From Hyphomicrobiales bacterium (GTDB lineage Bacteria; Pseudomonadota; Alphaproteobacteria; Rhizobiales; Xanthobacteraceae), in the NCBI GenBank assembly GCA_009377755.1, contig WHTM01000045.1, positions 1 through 39,648 of the forward strand: a stretch of DNA of 39,648 bases, given 5' to 3'. This document shows, one piece after another, positions 17,110 through 28,663 of this stretch (position 1 is its first letter; the number at the start of each line of letters is the position of its first letter). The notes under the pieces are model-generated. The model had not been told where the DNA came from and did no database searches. It saw nothing but the letters and a program-made list of their open reading frames with translations. The position numbers were made by a program, and so were the translations under genes.

Positions 17110-17115
17110 CGGCGC

Positions 17116-17967
17116 TCACCCTCTGCTGATGCGCCGCGGGTCCCGCGCCGCCCGCCAGAGCGCCCATTGCCGGCGCCACTGTGCCACGACCGGCGGGCGG
17201 TACGGATCGTAGCGCGCACTTTCCATGCTGCGCAAAATGCGGGGGGTTAATGCAACGGGAAGGAATGCCGGCAGAATGGCATCCGGCAGGCGCGGCAGAT
17301 CATCATCCAGCACGGCAAGGTGCAGGCGCGCGACCTGCCGCAGCTCGGCCAGTGCCGCCAGCAGCGATGGGCTCCCCCGCCCACCCGAAGGCTCGGCCAC
17401 CGCGCCATGGCGCGTCAGGATATCCCGCGGCACGAAGCTCTGCCCACGCGCCGTGTGGATCGCAAACCGCTGCAGGACCGCGGTGACGCAGCAAGCAATG
17501 CCGGCATGCCGCGCCGCGTCATTATAACCCGGATCCGTCCCGTCACTTAGCACCTGCGCGGCCAGTCGGATCAAAGCCGCAGAGGTCGCGGCCGCATAGC
17601 GTTCGAGTTCTCCGATTGTCGCCATCGGCTCATCGTAGAGATCGAAGGTGTGCGCATCGATCAGGTCGAGCAGCGACGGCTTGGGTAGCGCGAAGCGCTG
17701 CACCGTCTCCAGCAATGCCGCCGCCACCGGGTTCGCCATCGTGTCCCCCTGGGCGGTGCCGGTCAGCGCGTCGCGCCACCATTGCAGCCGGACCTCGCCC
17801 GGCAGCGGCGTCATGATACGGTCTCGGACCTGGACGATGTCGGCATCGAAGGCATGGAGCGCGTACAACGGCCCGCGATAGGCCTCCGGCGCAAACAGCG
17901 TCGCCACGAATCGATCCTTGTCCGCCTCGCGCACGCGCACTTCGCAGAACTCATACGCCTGGTCCAT
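17116..17967 (-). CDS. Squalene/phytoene-synthase-like protein, related to complex I assembly factor NDUFAF6
   Basis: 283 residues with an all-helical squalene/phytoene synthase fold (LYALHAFDADIVQVRD, RLQWWRDALTG, LIDAHTFDLYDEPMAT, GIACCVTAVLQR, GQSFVPRDIL). The aspartate-rich motifs that bind diphosphate in the enzymes are not preserved: the second is replaced by a segment without the RDxxED pattern. That points to a non-enzymatic member such as NDUFAF6, the mitochondrial complex I assembly factor, rather than a carotenoid or hopanoid enzyme. The gene before it encodes an NDUFAF3-like protein. The ATG at 17967 was chosen; the frame is open upstream, but that part lies antisense to nothing and overlaps the neighbouring gene. 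It is the last gene of the secDF operon. Confidence 0.85.
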   Translation of the reverse strand: MDQAYEFCEVRVREADKDRFVATLFAPEAYRGPLYALHAFDADIVQVRDRIMTPLPGEVRLQWWRDALTGTAQGDTMANPVAAALLETVQRFALPKPSLLDLIDAHTFDLYDEPMATIGELERYAAATSAALIRLAAQVLSDGTDPGYNDAARHAGIACCVTAVLQRFAIHTARGQSFVPRDILTRHGAVAEPSGGRGSPSLLAALAELRQVARLHLAVLDDDLPRLPDAILPAFLPVALTPRILRSMESARYDPYRPPVVAQWRRQWALWRAARDPRRISRG

Positions 17968-17993
17968 TGATTTTGCCCCCGGCGCGCCGGCGC

Positions 17994-18377
17994 TCAGTCG
18001 ACGGCGATCAACGCCGCCGCAATGCGCCGGCGTTCGGCCAGCAGCACATTGTAGGTGCGCACGGCCGCCCCCGTCGTCATCGTGTCGACCGTCAGCCGCA
18101 GGGCGCGAAAGCGCTCGTGCAACGCGTTCGGCATGATCCAAGGATCGCGGCCGGTGCCGACCAATACAAGATCGAGCTCCGGCGCGCGCGCAAAGACGGG
18201 GGCCAGCGCATCTTGCGACAAGCCGTCAGGCGATCGTACCGGCCAAGCCCAGATCCCGTCGGGCATAAAGAGCAGCGACCCACGGTGCGACATGCCGGCG
18301 AAGCGAAAACCGCCAGCGCCGTAGGCTTCGATCAGAGCCGAAGCGGGATAGTGCGGCTGCGCGGCGAAATCCGCCAT
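17994..18377 (-). CDS. Mth938/DUF498-domain protein, related to complex I assembly factor NDUFAF3
   Basis: 127 residues forming one Mth938 domain: IEAYGAGGFRFAGMSHRGSL, the core IWAWPV, LDLVLVGTGRDPW, and TGAAVRTYNVLLAERRRIAAAL. Family knowledge: the human homologue NDUFAF3 is needed to assemble respiratory complex I, and the bacterial gene is usually next to secD and secF in alphaproteobacteria, as here (9 nt after secF). The gap to the squalene-synthase-like gene is 26 nt. It is soluble, with no signal peptide. It is probably co-transcribed with secDF. Confidence 0.88.
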   Translation of the reverse strand: MADFAAQPHYPASALIEAYGAGGFRFAGMSHRGSLLFMPDGIWAWPVRSPDGLSQDALAPVFARAPELDLVLVGTGRDPWIMPNALHERFRALRLTVDTMTTGAAVRTYNVLLAERRRIAAALIAVD

Positions 18378-18386
18378 CGCAAGGCC

Positions 18387-19325
18387 TCACGCGCGGACCT
18401 CGGCGCGCGACGACACCTCCGCCTCGCTACCCTGTGTCTTGACGCCGAGATAGATCAACAGCGGCGCGGCGACGAACGCCGACGAATAGACGCCGACGAT
18501 GATCCCGAACAGCATTGCCTGTACGAAGCTCTGGATCACCTCCGGACCGAAGAAGAACAGACCGAGCGTTGCCAGGAACGTCGTCGTCGAGGTGATGACC
18601 GTTCGTGACAGCATTGAGTTCATCGCAATGTCCAGCAATTCGTCGATCGGCATTCGCTTGTAGCGGCGCAGCATCTCGCGAATGCGGTCGTAGATGACGA
18701 CCGTATCGTTCACAGAATAACCCATGATGGTGAGAATGGCGGCGACCGAGGACAGGTCGAAATCGACCTGCGTCACACAATAGAAACCGATGGTCAGAAC
18801 CACGTCGTGCATGGTGGCGACGATCGCACCGACGGAGAACTGCCATTCGAAGCGGAACCACAGGTAGATGAAGATCCCAAGCATCGCGACCATGATGCCG
18901 ATAATGCCGTTGGTCACCAACTCGGCGGAGACGCGCGGCCCCACCACTTCGACGCGGCGGTACTCGACCTCGCCCCCCAATGCCTGCCGAATCTTGGCAA
19001 CTGCGGCTTGCTGGGCTTCCTCTCCGCCGGGTTGCTGTGCGACCCGGATCAGCACGTCGGTCGGCGCGCCGAATTGCTGCAACTGAACCTCGCCCAGACC
19101 AAGATCGCCCAGTTTGGCGCGCAGGGCGGCCAGGTCCGCCTGTCCTCCCTTCGTCTGGATTTCGATCAGCGTGCCGCCGCGGAAATCAATGCCGAAATTC
19201 AGCCCGACCGTGAAGAACACCAGCACCGCCAGCAGCGACAGCACCGCCGACAGCGGAAAGGTGAGCCGCCGCCAATACATGAACGGCAGATTGGTATTGT
19301 CCGGGACGATGCGCAGCAATTTCAC
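18387..19325 (-). CDS. secF: Protein translocase subunit SecF
   Basis: 312 residues. The N-terminal membrane helix is followed by GIDFRGGTLIE, a periplasmic domain, and five further helices with NDTVVIYDRIRE and the MSNSMLSRTVITSTTTF-like end of the RND domain. SecF works with SecD to pull secreted proteins out of the SecYEG channel, using the proton motive force. It begins 18 nt after the secD stop and ends 9 nt before the NDUFAF3-like gene. Length and motifs are normal. Confidence 0.96.
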   Translation of the reverse strand: MKLLRIVPDNTNLPFMYWRRLTFPLSAVLSLLAVLVFFTVGLNFGIDFRGGTLIEIQTKGGQADLAALRAKLGDLGLGEVQLQQFGAPTDVLIRVAQQPGGEEAQQAAVAKIRQALGGEVEYRRVEVVGPRVSAELVTNGIIGIMVAMLGIFIYLWFRFEWQFSVGAIVATMHDVVLTIGFYCVTQVDFDLSSVAAILTIMGYSVNDTVVIYDRIREMLRRYKRMPIDELLDIAMNSMLSRTVITSTTTFLATLGLFFFGPEVIQSFVQAMLFGIIVGVYSSAFVAAPLLIYLGVKTQGSEAEVSSRAEVRA

Positions 19326-19343
19326 GGCCGGTCCTCCTGCTCG

Positions 19344-20948
19344 CTAGACCGGAACGGCCGCCGGCCGGGTCCAGCGAACCCAGATCGCGATCAGCAGCCG
19401 GGTGAAGGTGAACGCCGTGAACACGGTGGTGAAAATCCCGATGGACAGCGTGAGTGCAAATCCGCGCACCGGACCGGTGCCGAGGAAGAACAGCACGATG
19501 GCCGCGATCAGCGTGGTGATGTTGGCGTCGAGGATGGTCCCGAGCGCGCGGCTGAATCCGGTGTCGATCGCCATGATGGCGGTGCGGCCAAAGCGCGCCT
19601 CCTCCCGCATCCGTTCATAGATCAGCACGTTCGAGTCGACCGCCATGCCGACCGTCAGCACAATGCCGGCGATGCCGGGCAGGGTCAGCGTCGCGTTGAG
19701 CGCCGACAGGATGCCGAAGATCATGAGGACGTTGACGATCACCGCGATGTTCGCGATCAGACCCATCAGGCCGTACGTCGCGAAGATGTAGATGAAGACG
19801 AGTGCGGCGCCGATATAGGCCGCGATTTTGCCTTTCTCGATCGAGTCCTGGCCGAGACCGGCGCCGACGGTGCGCTCCTCGATGATCGTTAGCGGCGCCG
19901 GCAATGCGCCCGCTCGCAAGAGGATGGCGAGATCGTTCGCCTGCTCGACGGTGAAATTGCCGGAAATCTGTCCCGACCCGCCGAGGATCGGCTCGCGGAT
20001 CACCGGCGCCGAGATCACCTCGTTGTCGAGCACGATGGCGAACGGCCGGCCGACATTCTCTTGCGTCACCTGCGCGAACCGGCGCCCGCCGCGGGTGTTG
20101 AAGCGAAAGGTGACGATCGGTTCGCTGGTGCGCTGATCGAAGCCCGGCTGTGCATCGGTCAGATCTTCGCCCGATACCATGATTCGCTTCTCGATGACGT
20201 AGGGTGCCCCTCCCTCGCCACGGCTGCCTCGGAGAATTTCCGAGTCCGGGGGAACGCGGCCACGCGCTGCTTCTTCCGGGGTGGTGCTCTGGTCGACCAG
20301 CCGGAACGTCATCTTAGCGGTCTTGCCGAGGAGTTCCTTCAGTCGGGCCGGATCCTGAAGGCCGGGGACCTGCACCAGGATGCGGTCGACGCCCTGGCGC
20401 TGAATCGACGGCTCGACGGTCCCCAGTTCGTTGACGCGCCGCTCGACGATCTGGATCGACTGATCCACCGCCTGGCGAATGCGTTCGACGATAGCCGGCT
20501 CGGTCGGCGTCAGCCGGAACAGCCCGCCGCCGGCGTCGACGATATCGACCGACCGGTTGCCGGTCGCCGCGAGCAGGCCGCCAAGCGGCTGCGACAGTTC
20601 GCGCAGCTTGGCAGCGGCCTGCTGCGAATTCGATCCCTCGCGGATGCGGACTTCCACCGTAGTACCGCGTACGTTCAGCCCGGTATAACCGATGCGGGCA
20701 TCGCGCAACACACGGCGCACGTCGTCACGCAGGGTCTCGAGCATCTCCTTACGCACGGCGCCGGAGTCCACTTCGAGAAGAATGTGCGATCCGCCCTGCA
20801 AATCCAGACCGAGAACGATGTGTCGCTGCGCCCATTTCGGCCAGCTTTTCACCGTGCTATCGGGAAAGAAGTTGGGCGTCGCCGTCAGGCAGATGACGAA
20901 CGCTGTCAGCAGGATCGCTGCCGCCTTCCACCGGCTGATATAAAGCAT
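19344..20948 (-). CDS. secD: Protein translocase subunit SecD
   Basis: 534 residues. A first membrane helix, then LGLDLQGGSHILLEVD at the start of the large periplasmic domain (P1), NELGTVEPSIQRQG with IQVPGLQDP-type sequence, and the C-terminal five-helix RND part (TVGAGLGQDSIEKG, AVDSNVLIYERMREE). It partners SecF. The upstream gap to yajC contains the composite palindromic repeat. A yajC-secD-secF arrangement is standard, so transcription presumably crosses the repeat. Confidence 0.96.
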   Translation of the reverse strand: MLYISRWKAAAILLTAFVICLTATPNFFPDSTVKSWPKWAQRHIVLGLDLQGGSHILLEVDSGAVRKEMLETLRDDVRRVLRDARIGYTGLNVRGTTVEVRIREGSNSQQAAAKLRELSQPLGGLLAATGNRSVDIVDAGGGLFRLTPTEPAIVERIRQAVDQSIQIVERRVNELGTVEPSIQRQGVDRILVQVPGLQDPARLKELLGKTAKMTFRLVDQSTTPEEAARGRVPPDSEILRGSRGEGGAPYVIEKRIMVSGEDLTDAQPGFDQRTSEPIVTFRFNTRGGRRFAQVTQENVGRPFAIVLDNEVISAPVIREPILGGSGQISGNFTVEQANDLAILLRAGALPAPLTIIEERTVGAGLGQDSIEKGKIAAYIGAALVFIYIFATYGLMGLIANIAVIVNVLMIFGILSALNATLTLPGIAGIVLTVGMAVDSNVLIYERMREEARFGRTAIMAIDTGFSRALGTILDANITTLIAAIVLFFLGTGPVRGFALTLSIGIFTTVFTAFTFTRLLIAIWVRWTRPAAVPV

Positions 20949-20990
20949 GGGCTTGGCCTCGAAATCCCCGCCGAGTCGTCGTGACGCGAT

Positions 20991-21033
20991 TAGTGTGGTA
21001 GTTCAGAATAACTTCTGAACCAAAACCACACTA
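20991..21033 (-). repeat. Palindromic repeat, type B, of a composite intergenic element
   Basis: TAGTGTGGT (20991-20999) and ACCACACTA (21025-21033) form a perfect outer arm; GTTCAGAA (21001-21008) and TTCTGAAC (21013-21020) a perfect inner arm. Read on the minus strand it begins CTAGTGTGGTTTTGG, like the copy at 33547-33625. It lies in the yajC-secD gap next to the type A unit. Confidence 0.85.
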
Positions 21034-21046
21034 GAATCATAGTCTG

Positions 21047-21120
21047 CTAGTGTCCTTCGAATCCGACGTTCGCTCAGAGAACGCTGTGAGGCAAAGCGAA
21101 CTTCGGATTCGGGACACTAG
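21047..21120 (-). repeat. Palindromic repeat, type A, overlapping the yajC stop
   Basis: The arms CTAGTGTCC...CGAATCCGACGTTCGCT and AGCGAACTTCGGATTCGGGACACTAG pair over nearly 26 bp with a 2-nt insertion and one mismatch. The closing CTAG supplies the TAG stop codon of yajC (21117-21119). The same unit occurs at 33458-33533. Confidence 0.88.
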
Positions 21121-21458
21121 CCGGCGCTATCGTCCTTCACCGGCTCACCCTTGGCGCGGACGTCGGAGATCATCTGGCGCGCCTGCCTCACCCTTACATT
21201 CTCGGCAATTTCGACCTCAATTTGGTCGTCATCGACCACTTTCGTGACCTTGCCGACCAGACCGCCCGACGTGACCACCGTATCGCCGCGGCGCACGTTC
21301 TTGACCATCTCCTGGTGCTGCTTCACCCGCCGCTGCTGCGGCCGCAGAATTAGGAAATACATGATGACGAAGATCAGGATGAACGGCAGCAGCGACATCA
21401 GCATGCCGCCGTCCCCGCCAAGACCCGGTACCTGCGCGAACGCGGGGGAGATCAGCAT
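21117..21458 (-). CDS. yajC: Preprotein translocase subunit YajC
   Basis: 113 residues. A short N-terminus is followed by one membrane helix (MSLLPFILIFVIMYFLILRP), then the conserved QQRRVKQHQEMVKNVRRGD and the small cytoplasmic domain TVVTSGGLVGKVTKV. YajC associates with SecDF. It is the first gene of the yajC-secD-secF group and is divergent from the AAA-type ATPase gene across 215 nt. Its stop codon is part of a palindromic repeat, so the C-terminal few residues may differ from relatives. Confidence 0.95.
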   Translation of the reverse strand: MLISPAFAQVPGLGGDGGMLMSLLPFILIFVIMYFLILRPQQRRVKQHQEMVKNVRRGDTVVTSGGLVGKVTKVVDDDQIEVEIAENVRVRQARQMISDVRAKGEPVKDDSAG

Positions 21459-21673
21459 TTCTAGGGGTTCCTTCGGGGTTTAGCTTGCGGCGGTGGTTGA
21501 ACCGATCGAGACCCGCGCTCCGGCCAAATTTCGCGCGACTATACCGGGCAAGCGCCCAATTGCAACGCCACAAGGAGGCCGTTTTCGCCCATCCTGACGG
21601 CTGCACCAGGGGGCTGTCCTTGCACACGGCGGATCGTCTCGGTAAGGGAGCCCTGGAGCAAGGGAACCACCTC

Positions 21674-22621
21674 ATGGCGAAGCGCAGCCGTCCAACCCGC
21701 CGCGCCAGTGAATCTCGGCTGCCATCTGGTTCAACTCCGCATCACGCCGATCTGGGGCGCATTGCCGCCGCCCTCGAACGGCTGGCCCCGCCCCTCCCGG
21801 CCGCGCTGGCGCTCGCGGCTTCCGACGCGTTTATCTGGCATCCGCAGCAGCGACGGCTGGCGCCGGTCGCCCGGGTCAACCGGGTCGAGATGTCGCTGCT
21901 CAAAGGGATCAATCGGGTTCGCGACGTCCTGGTCGAGAATACCGAACGCTTCGCCCGCGGACTGCCCGCCAATAATGCCCTGCTCTGGGGTGCCCGCGGC
22001 ATGGGTAAGTCGTCGCTCGTGAAGGCCGCGCATGCCGCCGTAAACGCCGGCCTGGCCGCTGCCAGGGGAAGGGGGGGGAAAGGCGGGGAACTGAAATTGA
22101 TCGAGATTCATCGCGAGGACATCGAAAGCCTTCCCGAGCTGATGGGGCTGCTACGCGGCTCCCCGTACCACTTCATCGTCTTCTGCGACGATCTTTCTTT
22201 CGACGCTTCGGACACATCATACAAATCCCTCAAGGCTGTACTGGAAGGCGGCGTGGAAGGCCGGCCGGACAATGTGATCCTCTATGCCACCTCCAACCGG
22301 CGCCACCTGATGCCGCGCGAGATGATGGAGAACGAGCGCGCCACCGCGATCAATCCGGGCGACGCGGTCGAGGAGCGGGTTTCGCTGTCGGACCGCTTCG
22401 GACTATGGCTCGGGTTCCACCGCTGCAGCCAGGACGAGTACCTGGCGATGGTGGCGGGCTACGTGACGCACTACCGCATCCCGTTCAAGGGCGAGGCCCT
22501 AGAGCGCGAGGCGCTGGAATGGGCCACCACGCGCGGGGCGCGGTCAGGGCGCGTCGCCTGGCAATATGTGCAGGACCTCGCGGGACGGCTCGGCGTCACG
22601 CTCGCAGAGCCGAAATCGTAG
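21674..22621 (+). CDS. DUF815-family ATP-binding protein
   Basis: 315 residues. A Walker A motif is present (LLWGARGMGKSSLVKA), then FIVFCDDLSFD as Walker B, YKSLKAVLEGG, and a sensor-type VILYATSNRRHLMPR, which together define the DUF815 P-loop ATPases. The family's cellular role is poorly defined. The ATG at 21674 gives the family N-terminus; upstream in-frame codons to 21485 overlap the regulatory region of yajC and were not used. A run of glycine and lysine (near residue 138) is encoded by a G-rich tract. It is usually found between yajC and the M23-peptidase gene in this lineage. It is convergent with the following gene. Confidence 0.88.
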   Translation: MAKRSRPTRRASESRLPSGSTPHHADLGRIAAALERLAPPLPAALALAASDAFIWHPQQRRLAPVARVNRVEMSLLKGINRVRDVLVENTERFARGLPANNALLWGARGMGKSSLVKAAHAAVNAGLAAARGRGGKGGELKLIEIHREDIESLPELMGLLRGSPYHFIVFCDDLSFDASDTSYKSLKAVLEGGVEGRPDNVILYATSNRRHLMPREMMENERATAINPGDAVEERVSLSDRFGLWLGFHRCSQDEYLAMVAGYVTHYRIPFKGEALEREALEWATTRGARSGRVAWQYVQDLAGRLGVTLAEPKS

Positions 22622-22636
22622 CGCGCCGACCCGCGC

Positions 22637-23932
22637 TCACGCGCCGAGATACGGCGTCGGATCGACCGGCATCGAGCCCTTGCGGATCTCGAAGTGGAGC
22701 TGCGGCGAAGTGATGCTGCCGGTGCGGCCCGACTTGGCGATGACCTGGCCGCGCTTCACCTTGTCGCCGCGCTTCACCATGAGCTCGCTGACATGCGCAT
22801 AGGCGGTGACAAACCCGTTCGGATGCCGCACCAGGATCAGGTTGCCATAGCCTTTGAGCTCGTTGCCGGCATAGGCCACTTCGCCATCTTCCGCCGCCTT
22901 GATCGGCGTCCCTTCAGGCACCGCGATGTTGATGCCGTCGTTCTGCTGGCCATTCGGCTTGGCGCCGAACGCTGTGACGATGCGGCCACGCACCGGCCAG
23001 CGGAATACCGCGCCGCCGGTCTCGCGCTTGGCTTCGGCCTCCGGGCTTACCGTCGGCGAGGCAACATTGGCGGTGTGCGGCGGCTCGGTCGCGGCCACTT
23101 GTTGCGCCGGCGCAGTCGTCTGCGGCGCTGGCCTTTGCGGGATCGCATCGGCGGGCGGGGCCACCACAGGCTTCGCCGACGTCTGCGCAGGAATGGCCAG
23201 GCGGTCGCCCAGCTTGATCTGCGTGTGCGACGCAACCTTGTTGGCCTTCGCCAGATCGGTGAGCGACACTCGATAGCGCCGTGCAATCTTGTTAAGCGTG
23301 TCGCCCGGGCCGGCGATGTGGAAGCCGCCAAAGGAGGATGCCGCCGGGACCGTTGCCGGGGCCTGCGTCGGCGATGCAGCGGTTGGGGGGGCAGAACCGT
23401 GCCCCGGGATGACGATCTGCTGGCCGATCTTCAGATCATTCGGCGCGGCGAGGCCGTTGGCCTTGATCAGCGCCGCGATCGACACCCCATGGCGCCGGGA
23501 CAATACCGCCAGGGTGTCGCCGGGGGCGACGGTCACCCGGCCCGCCTGCGGTTGCGGGGCGGCCATGCCAGTCAGGGCCGACGGGGCCGAGCCGGAGGTT
23601 TGTGGCGGCCGGTACGAGGCCATGCCACCGGCGCCAGCAGCCGAGCCGGTCGCGGATGGATTTTTCGGCGGCGGCGGCGGAAGGGCAGCGGCCTGAGTCT
23701 GCGGCAACGGCCGCGACTCGACCTTGCTGGCCGGCGCGGCAGGGCCGCGGGAGATCGATCCGGTCACCTCCGACGAGGCTGGGGCGTTGCGCGAGGCATA
23801 GGGGCTGGAAAACGGAGCGTCGCCAAAGCGGGTAACGTCCGCGCTGCAGCCGGCAAATCCAACGGCGATAAGCGTCAGGACGGAAACACGCAGCCCCTGG
23901 CGTGAGCGAGGCACCTCGACACAATAAGCCAT
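22637..23932 (-). CDS. NlpD/DipM-like LysM-LytM envelope protein
   Basis: 431 residues. A lipoprotein-type signal (VGFAGCS) precedes a long Pro/Ala-rich linker, two LysM domains (VAPGDTLAVLSRRHGVSI; AGPGDTLNKIARRYRVSL) that bind peptidoglycan, and a C-terminal M23/LytM domain (GINIAVPEGTPIKAAEDG ... LHFEIRKG). The first zinc-ligand histidine of active M23 enzymes is replaced (NDGIN instead of HxGID) and the HxH motif reads QLH, so the domain looks catalytically dead, as in NlpD and DipM, which instead switch on amidases at the division site. Lipidation is predicted only from the lipobox. It lies upstream of no operon partner; pcm ends 111 nt upstream. Confidence 0.88.
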   Translation of the reverse strand: MAYCVEVPRSRQGLRVSVLTLIAVGFAGCSADVTRFGDAPFSSPYASRNAPASSEVTGSISRGPAAPASKVESRPLPQTQAAALPPPPPKNPSATGSAAGAGGMASYRPPQTSGSAPSALTGMAAPQPQAGRVTVAPGDTLAVLSRRHGVSIAALIKANGLAAPNDLKIGQQIVIPGHGSAPPTAASPTQAPATVPAASSFGGFHIAGPGDTLNKIARRYRVSLTDLAKANKVASHTQIKLGDRLAIPAQTSAKPVVAPPADAIPQRPAPQTTAPAQQVAATEPPHTANVASPTVSPEAEAKRETGGAVFRWPVRGRIVTAFGAKPNGQQNDGINIAVPEGTPIKAAEDGEVAYAGNELKGYGNLILVRHPNGFVTAYAHVSELMVKRGDKVKRGQVIAKSGRTGSITSPQLHFEIRKGSMPVDPTPYLGA

Positions 23933-24043
23933 GATTTACCCACTCGTACGCAACAACACCCATGAGCGAATTAACATCGATGCGGTAAACAAGGCTTTAA
24001 GCGGCGGAAGAAAGTCTCAACCTTACCAATTGGGCCGCAAATC

Positions 24044-24703
24044 CTACAGTTCGCGGGCTTTTCCCGCGAGCAGCGGAACGAAGCGCACACCGATGAGGTC
24101 CTCGCGGACGACCCCGTCCGTGGTCTTGCGGAGCTTGACCAGGTCCTGCGCCCCACCGTGCGGGCCCAAGGGCAGGATCATCATCCCACCCTCGGCCAGG
24201 GAGGCGACCAGCGCCTCCGGAATTTCTTCGGCTGCCGCAGTGACCAGGATTCGGTCGTAGGGTCCCCGCTCCGCTACCCCGGTCAGCCCGTCGTCGGCCA
24301 GCACCTCGACGTTGGGCATGCCGAGGGTCTCCAGGCGCGCCCGCGCAGTCTCTGCAAGGGTAAAGTAGCGCTCGACCGTCACCACCTCGCGGGCGAGGCG
24401 CGAGAGGATCGCCGCCTGATAGCCTGAGCCGGTGCCGACCTCGAGCACGCGGTGCTGCGGGTGGACGTCGAGTTGCTCGGTCATGTAGGCGACCACGTAC
24501 GGCTGGCTGATGGTCTGTCCGCAGGCGATCGGCAGCGCCTGATCGGCATAGGCCTGATCGTAGTACGCATTGGGAACGAAGTGCTCGCGCGGTACCTCGT
24601 CCATCGCGCGCAGCACGGCGGCGTTGCTGATGCCGCGCCGTCGCAACGTCAGCATGAATTCCATGCGTCCGACGCGGTCGTCAGCGGGCGGTCGTTCGGC
24701 CAT
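24044..24703 (-). CDS. pcm: Protein-L-isoaspartate O-methyltransferase
   Basis: 219 residues. SAM-binding motif [18 protein letters not shown], with the family motifs [34 protein letters not shown] and MILPLG. The enzyme repairs aged proteins by methylating isoaspartyl residues with S-adenosylmethionine. The ATG at 24703 overlaps the surE stop (ATGA, 24700-24705 region), so surE and pcm are translationally coupled; the pairing is the same in many proteobacteria. A longer upstream frame is only the antisense reading of surE. Confidence 0.95.
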   Translation of the reverse strand: MAERPPADDRVGRMEFMLTLRRRGISNAAVLRAMDEVPREHFVPNAYYDQAYADQALPIACGQTISQPYVVAYMTEQLDVHPQHRVLEVGTGSGYQAAILSRLAREVVTVERYFTLAETARARLETLGMPNVEVLADDGLTGVAERGPYDRILVTAAAEEIPEALVASLAEGGMMILPLGPHGGAQDLVKLRKTTDGVVREDLIGVRFVPLLAGKAREL

Positions 24704-25467
24704 CAGTTGAACAACTCCGCGAGCCGCGTCATGAACGGCTCGTCGGTTAGGTCGAGGCGCAGCGGCGTCACCGCGATGCGGTTCTCCGTCAGCGCCAGCA
24801 GATCGGTGCCGGGGCGCAAGCCGATGCCGGCTTTGCGCGAGAACCCGATCCAATAGTAAGGATTGCCGCGCCCATCGGTCCGCGCCTCGATGTGCAGCAG
24901 CTCCTGGTCGCGCTTGCCTTGCACGGCCACTGCGACGCCTTGCACCGCGTCCGGCGGGCAGTCCGGAAAATTGATGTTGATCAGCACGTCGCGCGGCATG
25001 CCTTCCGCCAGCACGCGCCGGATCAGATCCGGTGCATGCATCCGCGCGGTTTCCCAATAGGGCTTCTGCCGGTTGACGGCGCTGTGCGACTGCGACAGCG
25101 CAAACGACGGAATGCCGAGCACGGTGCCTTCCATTGCGCCGGCGACGGTGCCGGAATAGGTGACGTCTTCGGCACAGTTGCGCCCGCGATTGACGCCTGA
25201 CAGCACGATGTCTGGCGGCGTTTCCAGCATGAGATGGCGCACGCCCATGATGACGCAGTCGGTCGGCGTGCCCTTCACCGCATAGTGACGTTCCCCGACC
25301 TCGCGCAGCCGCAGGGGATCGTTGAGCGAGAGCGAATGCGCGACGCCCGACTGGTCGGTCTCCGGCGCGACGATCCAGATGTCGTCGGTGAGCTCGCGCG
25401 CAATTCCCTCCAGGACTTCGAGCCCCGGCGCGTGGATGCCGTCGTCGTTGGTGATCAGAATGCGCAT
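24703..25467 (-). CDS. surE: 5'/3'-nucleotidase SurE
   Basis: 254 residues from the ATG at 25467, which gives the family start [10 protein letters not shown]; an ATG seven codons upstream (25488) is also possible. Motifs: NDDG (metal ligands), [26 protein letters not shown], and FALSQS. SurE is a metal-dependent nucleoside monophosphate phosphatase linked to stationary-phase survival. It is coupled to pcm by overlap. The gap to serS is filled by a palindromic repeat. Confidence 0.94.
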   Translation of the reverse strand: MRILITNDDGIHAPGLEVLEGIARELTDDIWIVAPETDQSGVAHSLSLNDPLRLREVGERHYAVKGTPTDCVIMGVRHLMLETPPDIVLSGVNRGRNCAEDVTYSGTVAGAMEGTVLGIPSFALSQSHSAVNRQKPYWETARMHAPDLIRRVLAEGMPRDVLININFPDCPPDAVQGVAVAVQGKRDQELLHIEARTDGRGNPYYWIGFSRKAGIGLRPGTDLLALTENRIAVTPLRLDLTDEPFMTRLAELFN

Positions 25468-25483
25468 GGGATCATTTGTTGTT

Positions 25484-25640
25484 GTCATCCCGGACGCGCC
25501 GAAGGCGCGATCCGGGACCCATATACCCCTGCTTCAGTCGTAAACCGAGAGGATCGTGATACATGGGTCCCGGCTCTCGCACGCAGCCAAGTTTACGCAG
25601 GCTGCGTAAACTTGCCTGCGATGCTCGGCCGAGATGACAG
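25484..25640. repeat. REP-like composite palindrome between surE and serS
   Basis: Outer arms GTCATCCCGG (about 25484) and CCGAGATGAC (about 25630) enclose smaller palindromes: ACGCGCCGAAGGCGCG, CATATAC...GATACATG with GGGACCCAT/ATGGGTCCC, and a module of about 40 nt near 25583-25621 reading GCAGCCAAGTTTACGCAGG plus CTGCGTAAACTTGCCTGC. The last module is also present, inverted, at 29083-29123. It appears to be a mobile intergenic repeat of the type abundant in Bradyrhizobium relatives. Confidence 0.8.
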
Positions 25641-25656
25641 CTCGTTGTTGCATGCA

Positions 25657-28579
<2,923 letters not shown>

Positions 28580-28663
28580 CGGAATTTCAGCTCCAAGGCG
28601 CGCGGGCGACTTTTGCCGCCGGCCGCTCCCTGTCTGATCAGACTGTCCGGACGCCGGTCCGCC

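Noticed and set aside
17116-17967. Phytoene or squalene synthase in carotenoid or hopanoid synthesis
   Set aside because: The aspartate-rich catalytic motifs are not preserved and no isoprenoid genes are nearby; an NDUFAF6-like role fits better.
20949-21120. Riboswitch or attenuator in the yajC-secD gap
   Set aside because: The structure is explained by repeated palindromes that occur again at 33.4-33.6 kb beside unrelated genes.
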